Assembly (NCBI GenBank): GCA_021372725.1
Contig: JAJFTV010000074.1
Location: forward strand, 1 to 47,519
From: Chloroflexota bacterium
Lineage (GTDB): Bacteria; Chloroflexota; Anaerolineae; Anaerolineales; Anaerolineaceae
Direction of reading: 5' to 3'
Length of the DNA: 47,519 nucleotides
In this document: in pieces, positions 8,144 to 17,488 of the stretch
Position numbering within the stretch: position 1 is the stretch's first letter
Layout: each line of letters begins with the position of its first letter
The notes under the pieces: model-generated
What the model saw: only the letters and a program-made list of their open reading frames with translations
Told to the model about the DNA's origin: nothing
The model's database searches: none
Made by a program: the position numbers and the translations under genes

Positions 8144-9601
8144 ATGACAATCAATTTTGGTACTGATGGATGGCGAGCAGTCATCTCAGACACATTCACC
8201 TTCACAAATTTGCGCCTGGTTGCCCAGGCGATGGCCGATGCTCTTTCCACAGACACCTGGAATAATGGCGGGAACAATCTCAACCCTGTTCCCCATACAG
8301 TGATTGTCGGTTATGATACCCGGTTTCTTTCTGACCGTTACGCCATGGATGTTGCCAGGGTCATGGCCGGCAACGGTTTTACAGTCTACCTGAGCCAGTC
8401 TGACGCCCCAACACCGGTCATTTCTTATGCCGTTCGCAACCTTAAAGCTGTTGGCGGAATTATGATCACTGCCTCGCACAATGCCCCGCGTTATAACGGA
8501 GTCAAGCTGAAAAATGCATACGGCAGTTCAGCATCACCGGATCAATGCCGGCAGGTTGAAGTTTATCTGAATGATAATGAAATGCGCGCCAGAGGACCCA
8601 ACCTGATGGATTTTGAGGTTGCGCGCGAAAATAATTTAATCCGCCGCTTCAATCCCATCCCACAGTATTATGAACATTTGCGCAAACTGATAAATTTTGA
8701 TGTGATTTCAGAAGGTCAGCTACGAGTGGTTGTCGATTCAATGTATGGATCAGGCCGTGGGGTGATTAAAGGTATCCTGCAGGGAACAGGTTGTGAGGTG
8801 CATGAAATCAGAAATGAAATGAACCCCGGCTTCGGCGGAGTACATCCTGAGCCAATTTCACGCTATCTTGACGCTCTCGCCGGAGCCATCAACTCCGGTT
8901 TGGGAAATTTCGGTGTCGCAACGGATGGTGATGCCGACCGTACCGGTGCAATGGATGAACGCTGCAATTTCGTTGACCCACACAGGATCATGGCACTCGC
9001 TCTGCGCTATCTGGTCGAAGATCGCGGCATGCGTGGAACAGTGGTTCGCACGGTATCCACCAGCCGAATGTTGGATCGATTGGCCAAACGGTATGATCTG
9101 CCCATTGTAGAAACTCCGGTTGGTTTCAATTATATTTCCGATCAGATGATCCATGATGATGTATTAATCGGTGGAGAAGAATCCGGCGGCATTTCATTCA
9201 AAGGCCATATTCCCGAAGGGGATGGAATCATTATGGGGCTTCTGCTGACAGAGATAATCGCCAAAAAACGGGTTTCCCTGCATGAATTGGTTGAAGATCT
9301 GCTGAATGATGTTGGGCCGGCATTTTATGAACGCCGCGATCTGCGATTAAGTCATCCTGTCGCCAAGAAAGCGATGGTTAATTATTTGCATTCGAATGCA
9401 CCTGCTTCAATCGGTGGAGAGAGAATCCTGGAAGTCAGCACCCTGGATGGCGCCAAGTATATTCTGTCAGACGATTCCTGGCTGCTCATCCGGCCGTCAG
9501 GAACCGAACCGGTTCTGCGGGTTTACGCAGAAGGCCGCTCACCTGAAATGTTAAAAGCACTTATAGGGTTTGGACAGCAAATTGCCGAAAACGTGAGTTA
9601 A
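8144..9601 (+). CDS. Phosphoglucomutase/phosphomannomutase
   Basis: Alpha-D-phosphohexomutases interconvert hexose 1- and 6-phosphates in the cytoplasm, feeding nucleotide-sugar and wall synthesis. All four signatures are present: the phosphoserine loop TASHNAPRYNG with Ser111, the metal loop DGDAD at 261-265, the sugar loop GGEESGG near residue 345 and the phosphate loop RPSGTEP near 455. The length of 485 is normal. The start ATG follows CAGGAG at a good distance. Glucose, mannose or glucosamine specificity cannot be told apart here, so no symbol is given. The last four bases overlap the stop of the convergent LPQTG gene. Confidence 0.92.
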   Translation: MTINFGTDGWRAVISDTFTFTNLRLVAQAMADALSTDTWNNGGNNLNPVPHTVIVGYDTRFLSDRYAMDVARVMAGNGFTVYLSQSDAPTPVISYAVRNLKAVGGIMITASHNAPRYNGVKLKNAYGSSASPDQCRQVEVYLNDNEMRARGPNLMDFEVARENNLIRRFNPIPQYYEHLRKLINFDVISEGQLRVVVDSMYGSGRGVIKGILQGTGCEVHEIRNEMNPGFGGVHPEPISRYLDALAGAINSGLGNFGVATDGDADRTGAMDERCNFVDPHRIMALALRYLVEDRGMRGTVVRTVSTSRMLDRLAKRYDLPIVETPVGFNYISDQMIHDDVLIGGEESGGISFKGHIPEGDGIIMGLLLTEIIAKKRVSLHELVEDLLNDVGPAFYERRDLRLSHPVAKKAMVNYLHSNAPASIGGERILEVSTLDGAKYILSDDSWLLIRPSGTEPVLRVYAEGRSPEMLKALIGFGQQIAENVS

Positions 9602-10251
9602 GCCGATAAACGCACTCGACGTGTCAGAATCATCACAAAAATCAGCGCCAAAGCAATTCCCAAAAGCCCCGGCATTCCGATATTTTCCGCCAGACCGGTC
9701 TGTGGAAGCGCGGTGGAAGTAGCAGTAGGGGTGGCAGTAGGGTTGACCGCTGTTTGTTGAGCTGCGGCCTGTGTAAGAAGTACGGCTGCCGTGGCAGTCA
9801 TCCCGGGGTCATTCACAACAACGCCAATTCCGTTTTCTTCGGTCGCGGTGGGTTCAGCAGTATCGGTAAAAAGGATAATCATGGGGGTGGAGGTTGGCAT
9901 TGACGTGACCGTAGGTGATGGAGTATTTGTGAAAATCTGTAACCCTGAGATGGATGAGTTTGTTGCGGCCCTTACCGTGGCAGTATTATGAGCGTTGATC
10001 AATGCAGCCTGCTCTAGACGCGCCGCCTGGAGCTTGGGTGACACCGACAGGGTCAATACAGACAAGACAGCCACCATAATGATGAATAATGCCGTCAGAA
10101 CACCTGCCGCAATCCAAAAATTCCGGTTGGATCCGCGTTTCCGGCGTTTGGGTTTCTTTTTTTGGGGTTCGGATACAAGTTCTTCCCCGGAATCCTGAAA
10201 CAGGAAACCATTCCCTATTTTCTCAAAGGGATCTTCACTGTTATTTGTCAT
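9598..10251 (-). CDS. LPQTG surface protein, probable sortase substrate
   Basis: A 217-residue protein. The first 44 residues are hydrophilic and end in a Lys/Arg-rich stretch. A membrane segment follows at ~45-69, then an external Thr/Pro-rich region, then a cell-wall sorting signal: LPQTG at 182-186, a hydrophobic helix and the tail RRVRLSA. This is the classic substrate layout of sortases, which cut between Thr and Gly and attach the protein to the surface. A sortase gene lies 10 kb away (20711-21616). The N-terminal helix with a 40-residue cytoplasmic head is unusual, because sortase substrates normally carry a cleavable signal peptide. GAGGAG precedes the ATG. The surface region has no recognisable domain. 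Confidence 0.7.
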   Translation of the reverse strand: MTNNSEDPFEKIGNGFLFQDSGEELVSEPQKKKPKRRKRGSNRNFWIAAGVLTALFIIMVAVLSVLTLSVSPKLQAARLEQAALINAHNTATVRAATNSSISGLQIFTNTPSPTVTSMPTSTPMIILFTDTAEPTATEENGIGVVVNDPGMTATAAVLLTQAAAQQTAVNPTATPTATSTALPQTGLAENIGMPGLLGIALALIFVMILTRRVRLSA

Positions 10252-10292
10252 CGCCGCTTCTCCTCGTAACTGATGACCGCCTGTATACTATT

Positions 10293-11345
10293 TTAGTCCA
10301 GAATCTCCAGATTCACAATCGGGGAAGATATCTTTTTATTGTTTTCGAGACGAATCGTAGCAGTTTTTGTCCATAAACCATTAGCAAGCATCACTGGTTC
10401 ATGGTGAACTGCTTCGATAATCCCGATCGCGCTTTTGTGTGGATCATCCAAAACGCGAACCATCCTGCCCTGTCGAAATTCATAATTTTCCGACATCACT
10501 TCACCTGTCTCCTGAAGCGGGATGATCACCTCCGGCCGGTCTCCTCTGTAGCGGTTCATTTCAATTGCGTTCAAACAGACTTCACGTTTTTCATTCTCAT
10601 ACAGGATTTTTGCGGCGGCCTGGTTAATACCAGTTCCTGTAAACCCCTCCAGCAGTATGACAGGCAGCGGTAGTTGACGGGCCATCTCCACCAATTCAGA
10701 AGACATGCTGCCCAAAATTAAGCCTTTCATGGGCAATTCTGCTGCCGCCCGCATGGTCGCCTGATCGCGGCACTGCCCCGCCAGGCCAATGACTCCGCGC
10801 AGGCTGTCATCGATTTGCGCTAACGTCAACATCCCGCCGGCATCATTATGGATGATGTGCAGCGGAGCTGTGCTGACTTTCCCATTTCCCCAAATTCCCT
10901 GGATCAATGCGCCCATAGTCTCCAAAATAACGCCATAATCCGGGATTACTTCCACAATCAAGCCCGGGTAGTTTGCCCGTATTGGAACAGCCGGCTGCAG
11001 CAGTTCATACAGCACTCGACCTCTGCTGATCATCATGATTTCACCATCGGCAGGGGCACGCAAAATCCGATTGAAACGTTTCCTGTTTTCTGCCAGTACA
11101 TCTCCCTTGAATAATTTTTCTCCCACATTTCGGGTGATGAGTTCCCTGCTGAATTTGTTGTACGGGATGCCCAGGGCATTCGGTACATCGATCAGAATAT
11201 GTTTCAATCTTGAAGGAGCCTCGGCGATAACATCCGTGGCGTCAACCTGCTGACCCACAAGCACAAGTACTGTTCCTTTATCGGGGAGCATTCGGGCTCT
11301 TCTAATTTTTGTCAGAGGGTATATGTGAGTGACGGGTGCGAACAT
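10293..11345 (-). CDS. Conserved protein with barrel-sandwich-like segment, last gene of the seven-gene operon
   Basis: A 350-residue protein without clear membrane segments. Residues ~85-125 (KGDVLAEN, then RAPADGEIMMI and GRVLYEL) look like a biotinyl/lipoyl-type or RnfC-type barrel-sandwich fold. The middle part is Gly-rich with GVIGLAGQCRDQ and LILGSMSSEL. Residues ~290-350 may form a small beta-barrel (FRQGRMVRVLDDPHKSAIGII). I do not recognise the family. It follows the MutL-like ATPase gene after 34 bases and ends the tightly packed operon that begins at 17763. It may be the soluble partner of that ATPase. The first ATG at 11345 is used, although AAGGAAA lies somewhat far upstream (about 15 bases). 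Confidence 0.6.
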   Translation of the reverse strand: MFAPVTHIYPLTKIRRARMLPDKGTVLVLVGQQVDATDVIAEAPSRLKHILIDVPNALGIPYNKFSRELITRNVGEKLFKGDVLAENRKRFNRILRAPADGEIMMISRGRVLYELLQPAVPIRANYPGLIVEVIPDYGVILETMGALIQGIWGNGKVSTAPLHIIHNDAGGMLTLAQIDDSLRGVIGLAGQCRDQATMRAAAELPMKGLILGSMSSELVEMARQLPLPVILLEGFTGTGINQAAAKILYENEKREVCLNAIEMNRYRGDRPEVIIPLQETGEVMSENYEFRQGRMVRVLDDPHKSAIGIIEAVHHEPVMLANGLWTKTATIRLENNKKISSPIVNLEILD

Positions 11346-11379
11346 AACAGGTTATGTTTCCTTTTTTTGATCTGCAGAA

Positions 11380-13107
11380 CTAAAGTCCGAGCTCATTATT
11401 CCACTTTTGCAGGAGTGCATGTCTCTTTTTCTTTTCGGTTGGAAGGGTAACAGGACGGCCGCGGGCGTCGATCACAACCCCGCAAACCCCGCCTTTAACG
11501 TGATAGCTGCCAAAACGAGCCCGATTTGCCGGATCAATGATCGTGCGGCGGTTCCCCTCAATATGAACTCGCACATCTTGTCCGTTTTGAACAGGAAGCA
11601 CCAACAAGCTGCCCTTGTTAATTTCAAAATGGTTTGAGCTCCCATCTTCAAATTCAACCCGCACCTGTAAGATTTCACTCCCGGCGCGGGCGCTGCTGAC
11701 AGGGCAGATGACAGTCCCGAGGTTCAGGAAAGCTCCCGATTCCAGTACCTGGACAGGCAGAATGGAATTAACTTCTGCTGCCGCCCCCAGACCGGCCATC
11801 AGGTTGTTCTGATCCAATACAAAGGTTGATACCCCAACCGGTTGAATACCATCCAGCAGGACTGACAATCCGCTCATCGGATTAGGTGTCTGGGTAAGGA
11901 TTGAACCTGAAATCAAAAATGGCTCAAAGTTCATCTGTAATTTCGGCTGCTCCAAATGCATTTTCCGGATCCCCATCCGGAGAGCCTGTCTGGCAACGGC
12001 CTGACTGACGGTCAATGACTCCATGGACGACGGCACTCGATGTGGATATAAACTCATTTGATAGAGCATGTCGCGCAAATCGCTGTCGGATAAATCAAAC
12101 GGAATCCATTTGGCAAAATCATCCAGCCTGGAATCCTGAATGAGTTGTTCCATTCCGGTGCCCATACCAAAAGGAAAAGATCGTAGCTTTAGATCACCGG
12201 ATTTGGCAGCGGCAATGGTCAGTGAACCGGAACCCAGATCAATCCCCATGACTCCCCGGGCAGGGTCGTACACCTGGCTGAGAAAGCGGACGATCCTGCC
12301 GAAACCAAACGCCGAAGGCACAGGCCGCACGCTGCATTTTTCAGCAGTTTCTCTCACCCCGGAAAACTGATCCAGGCGGATTTCGGTAAATGTCTGGCTG
12401 TAAACCTCCAGAGCAGGGCCGAAATTTTCCTCGGATAGGGATGGGCGTAAATTGGGAGAAATTCGTATCCGCGTCAACCTTCCCAGGAAATCTTCGACAT
12501 TCTCCACAAGGGCTTGATTACCGCAATACAGCACGACCGGTTTGCTGCTGTCGCGATACACCTGACTGACCAGGCCGGCCAGTTCGACCAGTTCATACAC
12601 AGACCGGCTGGCTCCGCCTTCAGTACCTCCGGCGATAATCATCAAATCAGGTCTGGCTGCCAGGACTGCATCAAGTTGCATGGCGCGTGTACGCAGGTCG
12701 CTCAAACCAATAGTTTCCACAACCTCTCCTGGCAATGAGGTAGCCAGATGGCGAGCACTTTCAAGCGAAAAATCGTCCAGCAGCCCAGCCAGAACAATTT
12801 TCAGCCGGGGTCCCGCTGAATGGGTCATAACCAACCGGTCAACCCCTGATCCATCCTGTTGTGAGGGGAGGATATAGGTTCTGTTTCCGTTGAGCAGTGT
12901 GCGCCCGCAAAGTTCCTGCAGCGCCCGAATCGCTTGAAATATCCCCACCGATGCATCACTCACCGGCGCATCCACCGTGGTCATGGCTGAGCCGGTGGCG
13001 ATGAATTGATATCCTCCATCCACCACATCGAACAGTGACGCACGGGTATTCATGGCCCCCAGATCGATGGCCAATAATGATTCTGCCTTTATTGCATCAT
13101 CGGTCAT
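11380..13107 (-). CDS. MutL-like (glutamate mutase L family) actin-fold ATPase
   Basis: A 575-residue cytoplasmic protein of the ASKHA (actin/Hsp70/sugar kinase) fold. Phosphate loop 1 is LAIDLGAMNTRASLFDV near residue 15. Phosphate loop 2 is MGIDLGSGSLTIA near residue 290, followed by GMGTGMEQL. The segment MIIAGGTEGG and the strand VVLYCGNQALVENV match the MutL family, which in Clostridium accompanies the B12-dependent glutamate mutase and probably acts as its chaperone. No mutase subunits are present here. It sits in an operon of membrane proteins, so the job is likely different, for example driving assembly of an envelope complex in the manner of FtsA. It overlaps the upstream membrane-protein gene by four bases (ATGA). 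Confidence 0.65.
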   Translation of the reverse strand: MTDDAIKAESLLAIDLGAMNTRASLFDVVDGGYQFIATGSAMTTVDAPVSDASVGIFQAIRALQELCGRTLLNGNRTYILPSQQDGSGVDRLVMTHSAGPRLKIVLAGLLDDFSLESARHLATSLPGEVVETIGLSDLRTRAMQLDAVLAARPDLMIIAGGTEGGASRSVYELVELAGLVSQVYRDSSKPVVLYCGNQALVENVEDFLGRLTRIRISPNLRPSLSEENFGPALEVYSQTFTEIRLDQFSGVRETAEKCSVRPVPSAFGFGRIVRFLSQVYDPARGVMGIDLGSGSLTIAAAKSGDLKLRSFPFGMGTGMEQLIQDSRLDDFAKWIPFDLSDSDLRDMLYQMSLYPHRVPSSMESLTVSQAVARQALRMGIRKMHLEQPKLQMNFEPFLISGSILTQTPNPMSGLSVLLDGIQPVGVSTFVLDQNNLMAGLGAAAEVNSILPVQVLESGAFLNLGTVICPVSSARAGSEILQVRVEFEDGSSNHFEINKGSLLVLPVQNGQDVRVHIEGNRRTIIDPANRARFGSYHVKGGVCGVVIDARGRPVTLPTEKKKRHALLQKWNNELGL

Positions 13108-13793
13108 AGCGCCGCCAATTGTTGTACAACATCTTTGATAAAATCAAGACGGTTTACCAGGGCGGCAATCGATGCGAGAAAGACACCGGCGTATAAGGCT
13201 CCAAATGTAATGGCGATGAAGACTTGCCCAATTTTGGATAAACCTTCCATCCAGTGCGGCCGTTGAGGTTCTTCGCCGGATTTTGCCCGCCCGGTGAAAT
13301 TGAAATAAACCAGTGTCGTGATTGTACCGATCAGGATAAGCAAAGCCTCCAATAATTTAAAGACAGGGCCACCGGTAGTTTGGCCTGTTCCATTCTGAAG
13401 ATCAAATGAAGAAATCGCGCCATTTACCTGTCCAAAAATGGTTCCAAAGACAGCGCCCGTAATGGTCAGCGCAGCACCAATCCCCACCAGATACCCCATC
13501 GGTACGCTTCCCACAGAAGAAAGCCGGGGAGAGAGCTTGAACAACAACAGGATCCCCAACAGAAGCGGAACAGCCGCGATGAGTTTTTCTGAGGCGGTGC
13601 CATTTACCAATGGAATGACAATCCTGGGCCACAACACCTGATAAATCACCACCGTGGCAACATATCCGGCCGTCACGCCCACAAAAAGATAGGAACCCAG
13701 CCGGAAAAGCACATTATCACCCAGCAGGTAGCTGAAAATGACCAAGGTCAGAACAAAACCAACCATCATCCAGATAAATTCAGTCAGATCCAT
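13104..13793 (-). CDS. Polytopic membrane protein, seven-gene operon
   Basis: A 229-residue protein with about six hydrophobic segments (~6-25, 32-55, 70-87, 92-120, 146-167, 189-214) and short loops. The longest loop, ~168-188, is polar and probably cytoplasmic. I do not recognise a family or a catalytic motif. It starts five bases after the zinc-ribbon gene and overlaps the MutL-like ATPase gene by four bases, so translation of the three is likely coupled. It is a good candidate for the membrane anchor or channel that the ATPase works on, but that is inference from position only. Confidence 0.65.
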   Translation of the reverse strand: MDLTEFIWMMVGFVLTLVIFSYLLGDNVLFRLGSYLFVGVTAGYVATVVIYQVLWPRIVIPLVNGTASEKLIAAVPLLLGILLLFKLSPRLSSVGSVPMGYLVGIGAALTITGAVFGTIFGQVNGAISSFDLQNGTGQTTGGPVFKLLEALLILIGTITTLVYFNFTGRAKSGEEPQRPHWMEGLSKIGQVFIAITFGALYAGVFLASIAALVNRLDFIKDVVQQLAAL

Positions 13794-13798
13794 ATTGT

Positions 13799-16093
13799 TT
13801 ACGAAACCTCCTGGTCCAACCGTTTCCGACCCAACAATGATTTGATGAATTCAACGATACCCCCTAACAGGATGAACACGATGACGGCAGCCACTCCAAG
13901 TTGAAATGCAGCCCAATTTTTTCCGGAATTCTCTGTTTGAAGCTGGCTGCTTTCCCGCAAGCTTAATCCACCCGCCATTCCGGAAACCAGCCCCTGTACC
14001 TGACCACTCGCCACATAGGGTTGAAGCATGGGGGCAGCCTGTGCGCTGGAAACAACGAGGAAAGGCACGCCCTGGATGGCAGGCTGCACCTGTTCGATCC
14101 AGGCTCGGCCGGTCTCCGTTGTATCGGTAATCAGCACCAGCATGGAAAAATCATTCAGTTTTTGAATATTGATCAACCCGGCCGAGTCCCATACCGGGCG
14201 GTTTTCCAAACCGGAACTGATGCCATAACGGACAGCCTGCTGTGGGTTGGCCACCAATTCCTGCAAAGAAAGCGTCTCTCCCGGCAGGTAACCCAGGTTG
14301 ATAAACCAGTCCCGCTGGTTATACTGTTCCTGCAAATCCGGGTTTGCAGCCAGCACATCGTTTTTTAAGCCTTCTCCCAACACCGGTCCGGATGAATTAG
14401 TTGAAACGACCGCAATATGTGCATTACGCTTCATAAGCAGCTCAAAAGCACTCATCGCAGCAGTACTCAGCTCACCGTCATACCCGGGTGAGTATTCCAC
14501 GGCAACCAGCACCGAAGATCCTTCAGGCAGCGCATCAATCGTAGCCTGGAATGAGCCAATTTCGGTTGTACCTGCTCTTCCTGCCCATGCTTCCAGGGCA
14601 GGAGAAATGGGACCGACCAGCGGCAGTAACATGACACCGATGAGCAGGATGCCGATCAGTGCGCGAATCAACCCGTGGGGGGTCTTTCGCAACGGGCGTT
14701 TCTTTTTCACCACCTGCTTTTCTTCATCCAGCATGTTCTCCAGCCTGGCTGCATTGGTGCGCTGTTTTTCGCTGACCTCAACCTGTGAAGAATACAGTGG
14801 AGGTTTTCTAAAGAAAACTGAGGCTTCGAATACAGGCAGGACACCGGGGATTCCAGCCAGAGGGCCGGCCTCTTCCACCGCACCGGAGCTTGCGGGCTGC
14901 TGGGAAGCAGACAGGTTTTCCTCAAGCGGCTGCAAACCCGCCAGCCATTCGGGGACACCGGTTTCAGAGGCTTCTTCTGACGGTGTTTCATCGAGCTGTG
15001 AAATTCCCGCATTTGCGGACGTGATATTTTGCATCCATTCGGGCAACGTCTCTCTGGGGAATGGACTGCTTTCGCCGGTTTGCTCCTGCCCACTGCTCTC
15101 TTGCGGAGCGGGTTCTATCCAGGCCGAGAGATCACCATTGATAAACGGCGGGGTCGCGTTGGATGGTTCTTCAGCCGTTTCTGGTTTGGTGGTATCAAAT
15201 ATCTGGGGAAAATTTTCAGTCTGTAAATTGCCCAGCCACTCGTTCAAGTTATCGCCCTCAACAGCAGAGATATTGTCTGCATCACCGGGGTACTCCAGGC
15301 TGGATGGCGTGGGGATGACCACTTCAGATTCGGTACCTTCTTCACCTGGCAGCATGTCAGGTGAGCCCGGTTGTACAGATTCAGGCTGTGCAGAGGTTTC
15401 AGCATCAATCGGAGCATTTTCTGGAACTGCCGGTTCTTCAAAAACCGGGGGCAACTCGATGATATTCTCTGTTGGCGTTTTTTCACCTGCTTCCAGATCG
15501 GTTTCATTGGGCAAGGATTTATTCTCTTTTTGAGAGGATAACCAGTCAGCAAGTACCTCCGCCTTTATTGCTTCAGCGGAATTCTCCTCCATCGTTTCAG
15601 GGCGATCAGCCGCTTTTTGGTTTTCATCGACCGAGTCAAGCCACTGAGGTAATATATTTTCATCCAAAGGAAGGGTAAATTTATAGGATGGAGAAGCGGA
15701 ATAATCTTCGGCATCTGCATTGTCTAAAGATGGCTGCCAGTTATCCAGTTCTTTTAACCAATCCGGCAAGTTTTCCCCTGTTTCATCCGGAGGAGGTTCT
15801 ACCGTATTTTCCTGATCAACTGTAAAATCCTGCAGCCGGCTGATAAAATCGGAAAGTGACTGATCTTCGTCATTCACCTCATCGTCAGGTTCAGGGTTAT
15901 CAATTTTCTGTGCTGGCTCAATGGGTGTACCGCCTGATCCCCGTAAACTCTCCAGGATTTCATCCATGGATTCAGGAGATGGCTTTCTCCACAATTCGTT
16001 GGGCGGCTGATTCAATAAAGCGCCACAGAACTTGCACTCTGTGGCAAGTTCGTTATTTTCATTCCCGCATACCGGACACTTGATATCTGCCAT
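13799..16093 (-). CDS. Zinc-ribbon membrane protein with repeated Trp-Leu motifs
   Basis: A 764-residue protein in four parts. An N-terminal zinc ribbon has Cys6, Cys9, Cys20 and Cys23. A long acidic, Pro/Ser/Glu-rich, probably disordered region (~35-430) contains seven copies of a short motif of the form LPxWLxxL, centred on Trp112, 151, 184, 286, 325, 353 and 383. A basic stretch and membrane helix follow at ~463-494. An extracytoplasmic domain (~500-725) leads to a second helix at ~728-751 with a short basic tail. The zinc ribbon and motifs should therefore face the cytoplasm. The outer domain begins VLVAVEYSPGYDGEL and includes IAVVSTNSSGP; I cannot name its family. It lies four bases from the upstream gene and five from the downstream gene, in the middle of the operon. 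Confidence 0.7.
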   Translation of the reverse strand: MADIKCPVCGNENNELATECKFCGALLNQPPNELWRKPSPESMDEILESLRGSGGTPIEPAQKIDNPEPDDEVNDEDQSLSDFISRLQDFTVDQENTVEPPPDETGENLPDWLKELDNWQPSLDNADAEDYSASPSYKFTLPLDENILPQWLDSVDENQKAADRPETMEENSAEAIKAEVLADWLSSQKENKSLPNETDLEAGEKTPTENIIELPPVFEEPAVPENAPIDAETSAQPESVQPGSPDMLPGEEGTESEVVIPTPSSLEYPGDADNISAVEGDNLNEWLGNLQTENFPQIFDTTKPETAEEPSNATPPFINGDLSAWIEPAPQESSGQEQTGESSPFPRETLPEWMQNITSANAGISQLDETPSEEASETGVPEWLAGLQPLEENLSASQQPASSGAVEEAGPLAGIPGVLPVFEASVFFRKPPLYSSQVEVSEKQRTNAARLENMLDEEKQVVKKKRPLRKTPHGLIRALIGILLIGVMLLPLVGPISPALEAWAGRAGTTEIGSFQATIDALPEGSSVLVAVEYSPGYDGELSTAAMSAFELLMKRNAHIAVVSTNSSGPVLGEGLKNDVLAANPDLQEQYNQRDWFINLGYLPGETLSLQELVANPQQAVRYGISSGLENRPVWDSAGLINIQKLNDFSMLVLITDTTETGRAWIEQVQPAIQGVPFLVVSSAQAAPMLQPYVASGQVQGLVSGMAGGLSLRESSQLQTENSGKNWAAFQLGVAAVIVFILLGGIVEFIKSLLGRKRLDQEVS

Positions 16094-16097
16094 AAAT

Positions 16098-16724
16098 TTA
16101 CCCGCTATAAGGCTTGTCGGAACCTATCAGGATACGAATACCGGTCATCAGGCTGCCAAGCGCAATTCCCAACAAAATACCACGTGCTCCGGCCAGCGGC
16201 AGGTCCTGGATCACAGTCAGGATGCCTGATGCAAGAGGAATATCTTTTAGAAAGAAAAGCGCGCCGCTGCCTATCACCAGAAAAACGATAGTACTCATGG
16301 CAAAGACTATCGAAAACATATCGTGACGATTTCTGAGCAGACGCAAACAACCGGCCGCCAGTGTGATCGATAGCATTGCCATCAGGCTGGTCTCCAAAGG
16401 CACCTGAATATCCTGCACCACGCGTTGGTAACCGGCATTGGCAGGTGTCAAGACAATGCCAAATGCCAACGTAACCAAAAAAGCCACTAATACCACCAGG
16501 CTGAAGGGGCTCCTTGTTTTAGGATCAACCAGTTTTCGATAATGAACAGTGACAAGGTTGGCTATCCCGAGTAAGGTAGTAATGCCGAGTAAAGTCACGC
16601 CCCATCCCAAAACAAGCGTGCGCAGGTTCTGGAGGAGGGGAACAGGAACAATATACCCCAATAAAACAACAAGCCCGGAAGAAATGGCTATTACAACAAT
16701 AATGGGAGCGCGCTTTGTTTTCAT
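16098..16724 (-). CDS. Polytopic membrane protein, seven-gene operon
   Basis: A 208-residue protein with about six membrane segments and the start MKTKRAP. I chose ATG 16724 because it overlaps the stop of the DUF6754-like gene in an ATGA junction; the frame is open further upstream to 16799 but inside the neighbouring gene. No motif or family is recognised. Its size and topology resemble the other six-segment protein of this operon (13104-13793), though the sequences do not look alike by eye. It probably forms part of the same envelope complex. Confidence 0.65.
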   Translation of the reverse strand: MKTKRAPIIVVIAISSGLVVLLGYIVPVPLLQNLRTLVLGWGVTLLGITTLLGIANLVTVHYRKLVDPKTRSPFSLVVLVAFLVTLAFGIVLTPANAGYQRVVQDIQVPLETSLMAMLSITLAAGCLRLLRNRHDMFSIVFAMSTIVFLVIGSGALFFLKDIPLASGILTVIQDLPLAGARGILLGIALGSLMTGIRILIGSDKPYSG

Positions 16725-17488
16725 AGAAACGAGAATCCCAAGAACTGATTGAGGATGGCAAGGATTACCCCCGCCAGTATGACGGCGATCAATATCCAAC
16801 GCAGGATGTCCTGGGTCAGCAAGCTGGAGCGGTGGAAAGAGTTTTGGCTCAGGTAGGCAGGTGCTGCGAAAAGCTCCTCGCCAACCAGTGTATCTGTGGC
16901 AGTACCAAGCATGACCGCCTGGGCGGTCAGATCGTCACTTGCGCCGAGAGAATAACCGTTTCCCCGCCGGGCGGAATCGTTGATAAATGCAACTTCCGCC
17001 CCAAACCTGCCAATCAACACGCTGGTCTGCACGTTTTCCTGTGCGATGACCGGTATGGTGCCCAATACATAAGAATATGGTGAAAAACCCGTCTGGCGTA
17101 CCAGGCGTGGATCATATTTGTTCAGAATATTCCCTTTTCGATAGACATATCGCAGCACATCCTGTCCAAGAAGCATAAGACTGCCCTCTCCGGTCGTCAC
17201 TACCGGCGGGCGGTCGCTGATCATACTCAGCAGTGCAAGATGCTCAACCACGCTTAATCCCGCTAACGATACTGCATTCCCGGCACCCAGTATGCTGGAA
17301 TTTCCAAGGGAAACGTGCAGCCGTTTCCCATCCTCGATGGTTAAACCGACTGACCGCTTTAAACTGGTGATTGCGGGAAGGTTGCGTAATGGCAGGCCGC
17401 TCATTCGTTTCCGCATGAGCCCAAAAACAAGGGTCAACACAGCCGCCAGTGCAACCACACCGCCGCCAATCATTTGTTCAATACTCAT
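16721..17488 (-). CDS. DUF6754-like membrane-anchored protein
   Basis: A 255-residue protein with one membrane helix at each end (~5-22 and ~228-250) and a conserved middle domain. The middle part includes VGLTIEDGKRLHVSLG, VVTTGEGSLMLLGQD and GRFGAEVAFIND, which I associate with the DUF6754 group seen in Chloroflexota; this is recall, not a search. The start is ATG 17488, preceded by AGGAG and overlapping the upstream stop by four bases. A longer frame to 17569 lies inside the upstream gene and lacks a ribosome site. The function is unknown. The TGA stop overlaps the next ATG, so expression is coupled. Confidence 0.65.
   Translation of the reverse strand: MSIEQMIGGGVVALAAVLTLVFGLMRKRMSGLPLRNLPAITSLKRSVGLTIEDGKRLHVSLGNSSILGAGNAVSLAGLSVVEHLALLSMISDRPPVVTTGEGSLMLLGQDVLRYVYRKGNILNKYDPRLVRQTGFSPYSYVLGTIPVIAQENVQTSVLIGRFGAEVAFINDSARRGNGYSLGASDDLTAQAVMLGTATDTLVGEELFAAPAYLSQNSFHRSSLLTQDILRWILIAVILAGVILAILNQFLGFSFL

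Noticed and set aside
14298..15533. A 411-residue plus-strand frame opposite the zinc-ribbon gene
   Set aside because: It is an antisense shadow caused by the Ser/Glu/Pro-rich codons of the real gene, and it lacks a ribosome site and any domain.
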